Source: Bacteroidaceae bacterium (lineage in GTDB: Bacteria > Bacteroidota > Bacteroidia > Bacteroidales > Bacteroidaceae). Taken from it: a DNA stretch of 10,054 nucleotides. The notes beneath the pieces are model-generated. The model was not told the origin of the DNA and searched no databases. It worked only from the letters and a program-made list of their open reading frames with translations. Positions within the stretch are counted from its first letter, which is position 1. Each line of letters begins with the position of its first letter. The translations under genes and the position numbers were made by a program. The DNA lies in NCBI GenBank assembly GCA_900765575.1, contig CAAFRW010000298.1, positions 1 through 10,054 of the forward strand, written 5' to 3'. This document shows positions 1-7,068 of the stretch, one piece after another.

Positions 1-116
1 TATAACAAACTAAATACTAGATAAATACATATAAAAAATAACAAATGAATGGTGTAATAAATGGTAAAAACTATAATGCGTCAGCCCTGATTATCCTCAT
101 TACAAAAAAGAGAAGA

Positions 117-1220
117 ATGATAAAACAAAACACACGGTTACACCTCCTCACCACCTGTCTCCTAGCAGGTGCGTTATATGGTTGCACCGCCCCGAAGACG
201 GAGGAAACAGACCGTTCCTTCGTGCGGGAAGACTTTAAGGAAAGCAAAGAGCTGAAACACGCCGAGGAAATCGTTATCGACAACCTGCTCCATCCGGCTT
301 CCTTCCGGATAATGCACGACTCCATTCTGGTAGCCTCCAACCAACCCGATTGCGAGTATCTGCTGGAACTCTATTCCCTGCATACCTTGCAGCCTCTGGC
401 ACAACTTATCCGGAAAGGCAACGGACCGGACGAAATGCTTAGCTGCAGCATGGACGCACATTCCAACACCACCCCGCAATTCTATTTGCAGGATATGCGT
501 ACCAACACGTGGTACACGGTCAACATCGACTCGATATGTAAACATCGCAGTCTGCAAATACAGTCGAAATTCCAGTATTCCTCGGAGGTACTCCACACCG
601 TAGGGCTCTGTCCGTACGACGAGGAGCGTTACATCGGTTACCACATGTGGTATCTCGACAGCAAAGAGTTCAACAACGGCATCGACTCCCCTATCAGTTT
701 CTACAAAAAGAATGAGAACAGTGGCAAGGGGATAAACGACTTCACCTACTTTGTGGGGCCGGCCAATGGTGCCCTGCTCTTTCAGCACCCCTCCACAAAG
801 GATATCTGGGCACTCGACATACATCGCGACCTGATACGCATCTACAACGATTCGTTGCGTGAAATCCGCCGTATAGAGGGTCCCGACCACTTCCGTCCGC
901 AATATGCCCGCAAGGAATCGAATGCTCCGATAGCTTTCATCTCCTTTGCCGGGGAGCACGAATACAGCTCATACATCGACTATTACCTCACCGGTCAACA
1001 CCTCTATTTAGTGTACGTTGGGAGCGACCATTCCGAAGAGGGGCATCTCCCTCCGGTAGAAATCTTCAAGCTGGATTTCGACGGGAATTTGCTCTGCCGT
1101 TACCAAGCCGACCAATACCTCTATTCCATTTCCATCGACAAGGACGAGAAGTACTTGTATGCCATGGGACGTGCGTCGGCGCAGGAGGAAGCAAGGCTCT
1201 GGAAGTATGAGTTGGAGTAG
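117..1220 (+). CDS. BF3164-type (TolB-like six-bladed propeller) lipoprotein
   Basis: Predicted lipoprotein of 367 residues carried to the outer part of the cell envelope. The ATG at 117 is chosen over an in-frame ATG at 45 because it is preceded by an A/G-rich stretch and starts a proper lipoprotein signal: basic MIKQNTR, a hydrophobic core, then the lipobox L-Y-G-C with lipidated Cys at residue 23. The mature protein starts CTAPKTEETD. The body has the pattern of Bacteroides BF3164 / TolB-like propeller proteins: a short EEIVIDNLLHP strand, a D-S-I-L-V blade and an LIRKGNGPDEM loop resembling the G-x-GPxE motif of the family, and a C-terminal blade with DKDEKYLYAMG. No catalytic motif is evident; such proteins are generally of unknown role and may bind ligands or partners. 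It stands alone and converges on the next gene. Family assignment is by pattern recognition and fairly secure; function is not. Confidence 0.8.
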   Translation: MIKQNTRLHLLTTCLLAGALYGCTAPKTEETDRSFVREDFKESKELKHAEEIVIDNLLHPASFRIMHDSILVASNQPDCEYLLELYSLHTLQPLAQLIRKGNGPDEMLSCSMDAHSNTTPQFYLQDMRTNTWYTVNIDSICKHRSLQIQSKFQYSSEVLHTVGLCPYDEERYIGYHMWYLDSKEFNNGIDSPISFYKKNENSGKGINDFTYFVGPANGALLFQHPSTKDIWALDIHRDLIRIYNDSLREIRRIEGPDHFRPQYARKESNAPIAFISFAGEHEYSSYIDYYLTGQHLYLVYVGSDHSEEGHLPPVEIFKLDFDGNLLCRYQADQYLYSISIDKDEKYLYAMGRASAQEEARLWKYELE

Positions 1221-1225
1221 GCTAG

Positions 1226-1247
1226 CGTCTGTGCCAGCCTACAGACG
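1226..1247 (+). terminator. hairpin between convergent genes
   Basis: CGTCTGT (1226-1232) pairs perfectly with ACAGACG (1241-1247) around an 8-base loop, six bases after the lipoprotein stop, and is followed by TGTTTAAATA. The T-run is weak, so termination efficiency is uncertain. The opposite strand lacks a T-run, so it would mainly serve the lipoprotein gene. Confidence 0.4.
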
Positions 1248-1260
1248 TGTTTAAATACTC

Positions 1261-1827
1261 TTAATCGGGCTTCGCTATCCGAGAGAAATCGCAGTTGCTT
1301 ACATCTATCCAGCTGGAATATAGATCATTATAATGTCTATAAAAGAGTTCCTTATTTAGAAATTTATATCCCGAAAGGGATGATAACAACTTTATTCGGA
1401 TTCTTTTATAGCTTTGTAATTCAGAACGGGTGGCACTCAAATCAATCATTCCATTTCTAAATTCAGACCTGTCTTGAATCGTGAGAGAGCCTTCTATAAT
1501 TTCTCCCGGTTCTAGAGATAAAATTTTTTTATCCTCAAAACAGAACATAGGCTTTTGATAGCTCCTCTTTATCGTACCATCTTTACATTCTATTTCAACG
1601 GATATCTTTCCCATCCAGTCAAAGTATTCATTAAAAAGATAGCTTCCAGTCAAAATAAAACGAAAATCCGAAGTCTCATTTTTCAGTGTAGCTTTAAAAT
1701 AGGTGTCTTCATCTATCACTCCATTGGGATTTACCATTTCTAGGGTTAAAGAAATGGTATCTTGCTGAGTCTGCGCTAGACTGAGGCTAGCCAACAGACA
1801 AGTAATAAGGGTTAGAAGTATTCTCAT
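1261..1827 (-). CDS. secreted hypothetical protein, 188 aa
   Basis: I do not recognise the family. The first 18 residues form a signal peptide (MRILLTLITCLLASLSLA), with likely signal peptidase I cleavage at S-L-A|Q, leaving an N-terminal Gln as is common for exported Bacteroidota proteins. The mature part of about 170 residues alternates short hydrophobic and polar strands (DTYFKATLKNE, EIIEGSLTI, KRIRIKLL), suggesting a beta-sandwich-like periplasmic or surface domain. It has Cys at about 83, 98 and 180 but no obvious catalytic motif. A -7 motif lies about 80 bases upstream (1905-1912). It converges with the lipoprotein gene, with a 40-base gap. It is the only long signal-peptide-bearing frame here, and its codon use looks normal but more AT-rich than the upstream lipoprotein. 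Calling it real is fairly safe; function unknown. Confidence 0.75.
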   Translation of the reverse strand: MRILLTLITCLLASLSLAQTQQDTISLTLEMVNPNGVIDEDTYFKATLKNETSDFRFILTGSYLFNEYFDWMGKISVEIECKDGTIKRSYQKPMFCFEDKKILSLEPGEIIEGSLTIQDRSEFRNGMIDLSATRSELQSYKRIRIKLLSSLSGYKFLNKELFYRHYNDLYSSWIDVSNCDFSRIAKPD

Positions 1828-1904
1828 AGTACTACCTGTTTTTCAATTATTAATAAAGAAAAGCAATATCTTGATTCTAAAAACTTCCACCGTAAACATC
1901 TTTT

Positions 1905-1912
1905 CAAAGGTA
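1905..1912 (-). promoter_or_regulatory. Bacteroides -7 element for the 188-aa gene
   Basis: The minus strand reads TACCTTTG, a full match to the Bacteroides TAnnTTTG -7 consensus, followed by a leader of roughly 75 bases to the ATG at 1827. A clear TTTG at -33 is not visible, so this rests on the -7 box and its position. Confidence 0.5.
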
Positions 1913-2013
1913 GGTATATTTGTTCACATTATAAAATTTATATACTCTTTTTTTTCTATGAGGAACAAACTATTTTTCCGCATTTCTATTATCCGAAACT
2001 CAGCCCTTCAAAC

Positions 2014-2100
2014 AACATTATTAGTTGTTCTTCATAGCATTACTAGTTATTTTCATAACATTATTAGTTACTACAGATAGCATTATTAGTTATTTTTTCT
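2014..2100. repeat. four 21-22 bp AT-rich tandem repeats
   Basis: Four units share the core CATTA(T/C)TAGTT, with the C of CATTA at 2016, 2038, 2059 and 2081 (periods 22, 21, 22). The second halves differ (GTTCTTCAT, ATTTTCAT, ACTACAGAT, ATTTTTTCT). They lie in the gene-free stretch 1828-2262 upstream of the 188-aa gene. Apart from the promoter motif I see nothing else convincing in that stretch. The period of about two helix turns would suit repeated protein binding, but that is inference. Confidence 0.7.
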
Positions 2101-2262
2101 GATTCGGAAGGATTCTATCTCACGAGAGAAATCGCTTTACATAGATTGTTTGAGAAAGAGTTCTATTTTGTCTATATTCTGTTAAAGCTATTCCACTCTT
2201 CTCCACCTCGTACACCGACGGAAAAGAGGCGTTTACAGGGAGGGGATAAGGTAGGACAAAGG

Positions 2263-2600
2263 TTAAGGGGGAGGACAAGAACTAAGGGGCAAGGAGAAAA
2301 TAGGAACAAGAACAGAAAAAGACAAAAGCTAAAGGAAGGCAAGAGCTAAGAAGGACAAGGACTAAAGGGGAACAAAAACAAAAGAAGGCAAAGCTAAAAG
2401 AAACAAGAGCCAAGGGGTAAGGAGAAAAGGGAAACAAGAACAAAAGAAGGCATAAGCTAAAGGAAACAAGAGCCAAGGAAGGACAAAGAGAAAAGGAGAA
2501 CAAGAACAAAAGAAGACAAAGCTAAAGGAAACAAGAGCCAAGGAAGGACAAGGAGAAAAGGGGAACAAGAACAAAAGAAGACAAAGCTAAAGGAGAGCCA
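2263..2600. repeat. 65-bp purine-rich tandem repeats, about five units
   Basis: Units begin with GCTAAAGG or a variant at about 2263 (GTTAAGG), 2328, 2393, 2456, 2521 and 2586, giving periods of 65, 65, 63, 65 and 65, the last copy truncated. The two inner units at 2456 and 2521 are almost identical; outer ones are more diverged. The plus strand is nearly all A and G with scattered C. Open frames on the minus strand here (Phe/Leu/Ser-rich) are by-products of the pyrimidine strand. The array lies directly downstream of the DUF4248 gene and its terminator hairpin. Confidence 0.85.
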
Positions 2601-2645
2601 AAAAAGAAAGCTTTTATGGAAGCTCAACAGACAGGAAAAGAGGGA

Positions 2646-2668
2646 GGGGAGCCCTCTCAAGGCTCCCC
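2646..2668 (-). terminator. terminator hairpin overlapping the DUF4248 stop codon
   Basis: GGGGAGCC (2646-2653) and GGCTCCCC (2661-2668) form a perfect 8-bp GC-rich stem around a 7-base loop. On the minus strand it is followed by TCCCTCTTTTCC, a pyrimidine-rich, partly T-rich tail. The stem encodes the last Gly-Glu-Pro codons of the DUF4248 protein, and the TGA stop (2659-2657) sits in the loop. Confidence 0.6.
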
Positions 2669-3055
2669 CAAATACTTTATCAATACCTTAACCTGACGAC
2701 GGCTGAAACTCTGGTCGTTCTGTCCCTCGGGACCGTCGTAAAGCTCCCGGTGCAAGGCGGGATTGTACTGAATCCATCCCCGCAACTTCCTCAGGGCGTA
2801 CTCCTCCGATATGTCGGGGAAATAGAAGTGCGCCAGGGTTTTCTTATAATAGGATTTGATTTCCAGTAGGGGATTTTCACTTTCCGCTGAGAATCTTACC
2901 GCTTTCTCCTGCGCGCCGCTCTTTACACTGCCGCTCAGAGGATGCTCCGCAGAGGGATTCAGGTTTCCGCCCGATGGACGAAGGGGGTACTCCCACGGGC
3001 AGGGGACGGACTCTTCGGGCACATCGTTACGTTTTTTTTCTTCTCTTTTTTTCAT
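2657..3055 (-). CDS. DUF4248 domain-containing protein
   Basis: 132 residues. The C-terminal half (about 64-132) matches the Bacteroides DUF4248 family as I know it: IKSYYKKTLAHFYFPDIS, then ALRKLRGWIQYNPAL, then FSRRQVKVLIKYLGEP, ending in the typical LGEP tail. The domain is predicted helical and its function is unknown; the family commonly sits beside VirE-type/DUF3987 genes. The first 60 residues are charged, Pro/Ser/Gly-rich and probably disordered, an extension beyond the usual compact family length. No other in-frame Met exists, so the start at 3055 is the only ATG choice. The gene follows the large VirE-type gene by 102 bases on the same strand, with no clear promoter in the gap, so co-transcription is likely. 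It ends in a terminator hairpin. Confidence 0.8.
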   Translation of the reverse strand: MKKREEKKRNDVPEESVPCPWEYPLRPSGGNLNPSAEHPLSGSVKSGAQEKAVRFSAESENPLLEIKSYYKKTLAHFYFPDISEEYALRKLRGWIQYNPALHRELYDGPEGQNDQSFSRRQVKVLIKYLGEP

Positions 3056-3128
3056 ACGCTATAAATGTCTTTCTAACTCATTCTTTTTCAATTTGATATC
3101 TATTGGGAAAAGGGGATAAAAAAAGCTA

Positions 3129-3149
3129 TTCGGTATCACTTTCGGTATC
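3129..3149. repeat. short direct repeat TTCGGTATC x2
   Basis: TTCGGTATC occurs at 3129-3137 and 3141-3149, a 12-bp period, in the gap between the VirE-type stop and the DUF4248 start. The second copy is also the end of the 31-bp inverted-repeat arm. A related TACCGAATTGATACC doublet adjoins the other arm (4603-4617). Confidence 0.6.
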
Positions 3150-3171
3150 AAAACGCCTTATAATCCTTTTT
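3141..3171 (+). repeat. 31-bp inverted repeat, arm 1 (3' end of VirE-type gene)
   Basis: This segment is the exact reverse complement of 4579-4609. Shared landmarks are TTCGGTATC, AAAACGCCTTATAATCC and a T-run. It contains the stop codon of the VirE-type gene (TAA at 3160-3158). With two mismatches the match extends about 6 bp into the gene, and beyond the TTCGGTATC end similarity continues with one gap through a second GATACC. Read on the plus strand, it spells the same FGIKTPYNPF peptide as the gene interior encodes on the minus strand. Confidence 0.9.
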
Positions 3172-6100
3172 TTACCGGCGTCTTCACTTTCCGATATTCC
3201 TTTTTTCCCTTTTTAAGCACCTCCAACGATACCGCCTGAGCCAAGATGCGCGCAGCACTGGGGCGGGTAATCCCCACCTCCGAAGCGGCTTGTATAAACT
3301 CCATAAAGGTGAAACGGGAAGGGAGGATTTTCAAAATCATCTCCAACCGATGAGGATTGCGCATCTTTACCGGTTTGTGCTGACTCTCGGGCAACGAGGT
3401 GCTGAGCAGGAGCCCATGTTCGAGCAGAATGCCGGCAAGGGTCATGGCAGAATGGAAATCTTCGTCGGAACAGGCGTACTCGCGGGCATAGCGGTAATCG
3501 TCCCACTTACGGAACACGGTAAGGATGGCCGCCAGGCGCATAGCGAGCAGACCGTTACGGAAGATGACACCTCCGGTGGCTTCGCGTCCGTCGGTTGCGC
3601 TTCGCCCTACAAGCTCGGTATAGCGAAGGGTGTGCGCCTCCCATTGGGCCGGGGTAAAGGTAACCCACGTGGGCGATTGCAACAGCGCCTCGTGCATGGT
3701 AAAGAGTTCTTTGCCCAATGTCCGGAAATAGCCTCGCAGGTCTTCTTCGCCCTCTTTGGGGGCACACGATTCCCACTTTAACTCCTGCTGACGGGTGTAG
3801 ATGCCGAAACGGCTGAACAGTCCCACTTCAAGGGAGTGGAAGAAGCCGTAGAACTGCTCTTGCGTGCCGGCAAGGCAGACCGCCAAATGGGGGTTGCGGG
3901 CTACCAGGGGTTCGCTGTCGGCTTTGTACGAGGAGGAGACTTCTTCGTGGTGCGAGGCTTTGAGGAGGATATCCTCGAAGCGTCCGTAATCTTGACCGAT
4001 TGCGCTGGAGAGCGTTACTATTTCGGTACTCACCATGCAGCAGCCTACCTCTCCGCCCGAAGCCAAACTCTCGATGAGGCGGCTCTTGCTGGTGGTGGCG
4101 GGAATCTTAAAATAGGGCACAGGGGACTGTTCGGCTCGTAGCGATACATCAACGGGGCGTTTCTCTCGCCGTGCCGTTTGCACCTCTTGTTCCCAACGAA
4201 GTTGCGCCTCTTCTTGCTCCTTTTTCATCTTCACGCGCTTGGCATCGTAATAATCTTGCGTGGCATCGAGCAGGGTGGAGGTGTACGAGAGCACTCCTTT
4301 TCCGGCTCCGGCAGGCGCTACCACCGCCAGATAGAAATGGGGCGAGCAGATGGCTTTGTGGTAGAGGAAACGGACGTACGGGAACAGGGCGCTGCAACTG
4401 TTGAGCGTTCCGAGCAGCAGGATGTCCCGCTCGCGGGGATGAGTAGCAGGTTTCACGCAGCGTTGCAGAAACGGCGGCAGGGTATTGTACACTTCATCGG
4501 GAATATAGGGTGCCGCGGCACGCAAATCGTTGTTAAAAGCCAGTACTTCCTCCGTTGATTCCCCCTCTTCTTCGGCAGAAAAAGGATTATAAGGCGTTTT
4601 GATACCGAATTGATACCTAATGTCTTCGGGAAGGGTCTTTTTTTCGTTCATAAAGAATTGATACCCAGCCTGTATGCGCTCCCGTATATCCCGAGCCGTA
4701 AAATCAGCCCCCGAATAGTGACGACTGAAGAGTTTAGTGAGCTCTTCGAGTTCCTCAAGCGAGAGTCCGTGCAAGGCGGCTTCGCGTCCCAACTTCAAGG
4801 CAATATCGTTACGCTGTCCGCGGACAAAGGGGTTGCGGTGCTCGAAGCGGTCGAGGAAATGGGGAACCATTCCGGGAAGTTTTTGGCTTACTGTTGGTTC
4901 TTTTGGCTTTGATTGGTTTACTGCTTGTTTTAGTTGATTTGGTTGTTTTAGTTGCTTTACAGCTTGATTTGGTTGGTTTGATTGGTTTACTGTTCGATTC
5001 AGTTCATTTGGTTGGTTTACTGTTTGATTCTGTTTATTTGGTTCGTTTGTTGTTCGATTCTGTTCATTTGGTTGGTTTACTGTTCGATTTGGTTCACCTG
5101 ATTGATTTACTGTTTGATTCAGCTGATTTGGTTGGTTTACTGCTCGATTCAGTTCATTTAATTGGTTTACTGTTCGATTCTGTTCATTTGATTGATTTAC
5201 TGTTTGATTCAGTTGATTTGGTTGGTTTACTCTTTGATTCTGTTCATTTGGTTCGTTTGTTGTTCGATTCTGTTCATTTGGCTGGTTTACTGTTTTATTC
5301 AGTTGTGCTGATTGGTTTATCGTTTGATTCAGTTCATTTAGTTGGTTTACTGCTTGATTCAGTTCATTTGGTTCGTTTGTTGTTCGATTCTGTTCATTTG
5401 GTTGGTTTACTGTTTGATTTAGTTGATTTGATTGATTTACTGTTTGATTTTGTTCATTTGATTGATTTTCCGCTTGATTCAGTTCACCTGATTGGTTTAC
5501 TGTTCGATTCAGTTGTACTTGTTGGTTTACTGCTTGATTCAGTTGGTTTGGCTGGTTTACCGTTCGATTTTGTTCATTTGGTTGGTTTACTGCTCGATTC
5601 CGTTCACCTGATTGGTTTACTGTTCGATTTTGTTGTTCTAATTGGTTTACCGTTCGACTCAGTTGTACTTGTTGGTTTACCGTTCGATTCTGTTCATTTG
5701 GTTCGTTTTCTGTTTGATTTTGTTCATTTGATTGATTTACCGCTTGATTCCGTTCATTTAGTTGGTTTACCGTTCGATTCAGTTGTACTTGTTGGTTTAC
5801 TGCTTGATTCAGTTGGTTTGGCTGGTTTACCGTTCGATTCTGTTCATTTGATTGGTTTACTGTTTGATTCAGTTCATTTGGTTCGTTTATTGTTCGATTC
5901 AGTTCACCTGATTGGTTTGCTGTTCGATTCTGTTGTTCTGATTGGTTTACCGTTCGATTCAGTTGTACTTGTTGGTTTACTGTTTGATTTTGTTCATTTG
6001 ATTGGTTTACCGTTTGATTCAGTTCATTTAGTTGGTCTACTGTTCGATTCTGTTCATTTAGTTGGTTTACTGCTTGATTCTGTTCATTTGATTGGTTTAC

Positions 6101-6976
6101 TGCTTGATTCCGTTCCCCTGATTGGTTTACTGTTCGATTTTGTTCATTTGATTGATTTTCCGCTTGATTTGGTTGGTTCGCTGTTTTTGCCGGAGTTGCC
6201 GCTTTTCGAAACGGAGAAGCCTCAGCCTCCTGTTCCCCCACTCTGCCATCCGTATACAAACCGCTCTTTACAGAGGTTTCCTCTACTACGAAAGGAGTGA
6301 AAGTTTCCTCACTCTTCCGAAATGAATCTCCCTCCCAAGAGGTATCCTCTGTGACGGAAGAAGCGACTCCCCGACTCCCTTGAAGCGAACAGTCCGACAA
6401 GAACCGGGGAAACAGCTCCGCATCGGGACGGAAATAAGCCTCCGGGTCCCACGAATAAAAACAAGGCTGTGTGAGGATGCGGCACTTCTCATCGTACGGA
6501 TGCTCCACGCAACGGCTCACCGCCTCGCCCACCTCGGCATAAAGACGGGGATAGTCCAGCTTCGCCTCCTCGGGATGTATGCCCACAAACACTTTCACGC
6601 CCTCGCCCGAGGGACTGACTATTGCGCCACGCACCCAAGGCAACGCTTTCACCCTAGCGAACACTTCCTTCGTACGCCCGTTGGTATAGTCCAAATCTAT
6701 ACACAGCGTCTCGCTCAGGCTCACCAGATTCTTTACCGCATGTCCGCCCCGGCACACGCCGGAAGGCACGATACAAGGCAGCGAATCTTTCATACGCTGC
6801 GCTTCCGCTTCCCTCCCCGGAGTGGCCCGAAGCAAACGGTACTGTTCGATATACCGTTTGAAACTTTCCCCCTTTACTTTCCGGAAGAACTCTTCCAGCG
6901 TGATTTCTTTTGAGATTTTACTCCGCACGTTCGGAAACTCCGATACGCACATGGAACAAATAGAAATGTTTTCCAT
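3158..6976 (-). CDS. VirE-type primase/helicase-like protein (BT4734-like N-terminus + DUF3987) with Asn/Gln-rich decapeptide insert
   Basis: 1272 residues, probably a cytoplasmic nucleic-acid enzyme. Residues about 1-195 resemble the BT4734/BF3469 VirE N-terminal family, with AEP-primase-like marks: CIDLDY (D94, D96), SPSGEGVK (121-128) and FYSWDP (173-178). Residues 274-673 are forty Asn/Gln-rich decapeptides. Residues 700-775 look like a primase C-terminal helical domain (RGQRNDIALKLGREAA). Residues about 820-1180 match DUF3987: Walker A APAGAGKG (887-894, K893), a VSTEI acidic site (E985), LAGTQEQ and a GLFSRFGIY arginine (R1056). The last 65 residues look like a winged helix. Without the insert the length (about 830-850) fits the family's usual layout. 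The start at 6976 follows an A/G-rich leader and a -7 box. It is first in a probable operon with the DUF4248 gene. The precise reaction is unproven; VirE here is an annotation name, not evidence of the Agrobacterium function. The interior and stop codon carry a 31-bp inverted repeat. Confidence 0.85.
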   Translation of the reverse strand: MENISICSMCVSEFPNVRSKISKEITLEEFFRKVKGESFKRYIEQYRLLRATPGREAEAQRMKDSLPCIVPSGVCRGGHAVKNLVSLSETLCIDLDYTNGRTKEVFARVKALPWVRGAIVSPSGEGVKVFVGIHPEEAKLDYPRLYAEVGEAVSRCVEHPYDEKCRILTQPCFYSWDPEAYFRPDAELFPRFLSDCSLQGSRGVASSVTEDTSWEGDSFRKSEETFTPFVVEETSVKSGLYTDGRVGEQEAEASPFRKAATPAKTANQPNQAENQSNEQNRTVNQSGERNQAVNQSNEQNQAVNQLNEQNRTVDQLNELNQTVNQSNEQNQTVNQQVQLNRTVNQSEQQNRTANQSGELNRTINEPNELNQTVNQSNEQNRTVNQPNQLNQAVNQQVQLNRTVNQLNERNQAVNQSNEQNQTENEPNEQNRTVNQQVQLSRTVNQLEQQNRTVNQSGERNRAVNQPNEQNRTVNQPNQLNQAVNQQVQLNRTVNQSGELNQAENQSNEQNQTVNQSNQLNQTVNQPNEQNRTTNEPNELNQAVNQLNELNQTINQSAQLNKTVNQPNEQNRTTNEPNEQNQRVNQPNQLNQTVNQSNEQNRTVNQLNELNRAVNQPNQLNQTVNQSGEPNRTVNQPNEQNRTTNEPNKQNQTVNQPNELNRTVNQSNQPNQAVKQLKQPNQLKQAVNQSKPKEPTVSQKLPGMVPHFLDRFEHRNPFVRGQRNDIALKLGREAALHGLSLEELEELTKLFSRHYSGADFTARDIRERIQAGYQFFMNEKKTLPEDIRYQFGIKTPYNPFSAEEEGESTEEVLAFNNDLRAAAPYIPDEVYNTLPPFLQRCVKPATHPRERDILLLGTLNSCSALFPYVRFLYHKAICSPHFYLAVVAPAGAGKGVLSYTSTLLDATQDYYDAKRVKMKKEQEEAQLRWEQEVQTARREKRPVDVSLRAEQSPVPYFKIPATTSKSRLIESLASGGEVGCCMVSTEIVTLSSAIGQDYGRFEDILLKASHHEEVSSSYKADSEPLVARNPHLAVCLAGTQEQFYGFFHSLEVGLFSRFGIYTRQQELKWESCAPKEGEEDLRGYFRTLGKELFTMHEALLQSPTWVTFTPAQWEAHTLRYTELVGRSATDGREATGGVIFRNGLLAMRLAAILTVFRKWDDYRYAREYACSDEDFHSAMTLAGILLEHGLLLSTSLPESQHKPVKMRNPHRLEMILKILPSRFTFMEFIQAASEVGITRPSAARILAQAVSLEVLKKGKKEYRKVKTPVKKGL
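4579..4609 (+). repeat. 31-bp inverted repeat, arm 2 (inside VirE-type gene)
   Basis: Exact reverse complement of 3141-3171; the arms are 1407 bp apart. In the VirE-type frame this segment encodes FGIKTPYNPF (residues about 790-799), the linker between the primase C-terminal-like part and the DUF3987 part. The A-run and GGATTATAAGGCG are easy landmarks. An identical 31-base match is far beyond chance in 10 kb. Confidence 0.9.
4958..6157 (-). repeat. 40 x 30-bp in-frame coding tandem repeat
   Basis: Exactly forty 30-bp units, each encoding a decapeptide of the form N-(Q/E)-x-x-x-x-N-(R/Q)-(T/A)-(V/T/E/A/I), such as NQSNEQNRTV. Degenerate flanks follow (KQLKQPNQLKQAV and NQSKPKEPTV on the C-terminal side, a shortened ANQPNQAE on the N-terminal side). 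The units align in phase down the sequence and never break frame. Common variants are NQPNQLNQAV, NQQVQLNRTV, NEPNELNQTV and NQSGERNQAV. The block is visibly lower in GC than the flanking coding sequence. Copy-number change would lengthen or shorten the protein without frameshift. Confidence 0.95.
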
Positions 6977-7056
6977 CTTTTTTCTATCTTTTTACAGTCA
7001 GGCTTTAAGCACCATTGCCAAGCCGGCGGCAAAAGTAGATTTTCGGAAATGCAAAC

Positions 7057-7064
7057 CAAAGTTA
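7057..7064 (-). promoter_or_regulatory. Bacteroides -7 element for the VirE-type operon
   Basis: The minus strand reads TAACTTTG, a full TAnnTTTG match, about 80 bases before the ATG at 6976. No good TTTG is found at the expected -33 position. One arm of an interrupted palindrome (7069-7082) occupies the spacer just upstream of the box, where a bound protein would interfere with polymerase. Confidence 0.5.
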
Positions 7065-7068
7065 AATC

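Noticed and set aside
45..116. Longer start for the lipoprotein gene at 45
   Set aside because: It would add 24 residues ahead of a normal lipoprotein signal peptide and push the lipobox to residue 47; the ATG at 117 fits better.
174..959. 261-codon minus-strand frame antisense to the lipoprotein gene
   Set aside because: The plus-strand gene has a signal peptide, lipobox and propeller pattern; the antisense frame has none.
2282..2660. Several minus-strand frames rich in Phe, Leu, Ser and Cys
   Set aside because: They are a by-product of the purine-rich tandem repeat read from its pyrimidine strand and overlap each other in different frames.
4958..6157. CRISPR array (30-bp repeats)
   Set aside because: The units are directly adjacent with no unique spacers, they keep a reading frame, and no cas gene is present.
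4958..6157. N-R-T / N-Q-T motifs as glycosylation sites
   Set aside because: The protein has no export signal, and Bacteroides O-glycosylation uses a different motif; the sequons simply reflect the composition of the repeat.
4894..6300. A 468-codon open frame on the plus strand with hydrophobic LLFDSVHLVG-like repeats
   Set aside because: It is the antisense of the 30-bp coding array. A repeat whose length is a multiple of three stays open in several frames, and the opposite strand has clear domains on both sides of the array.
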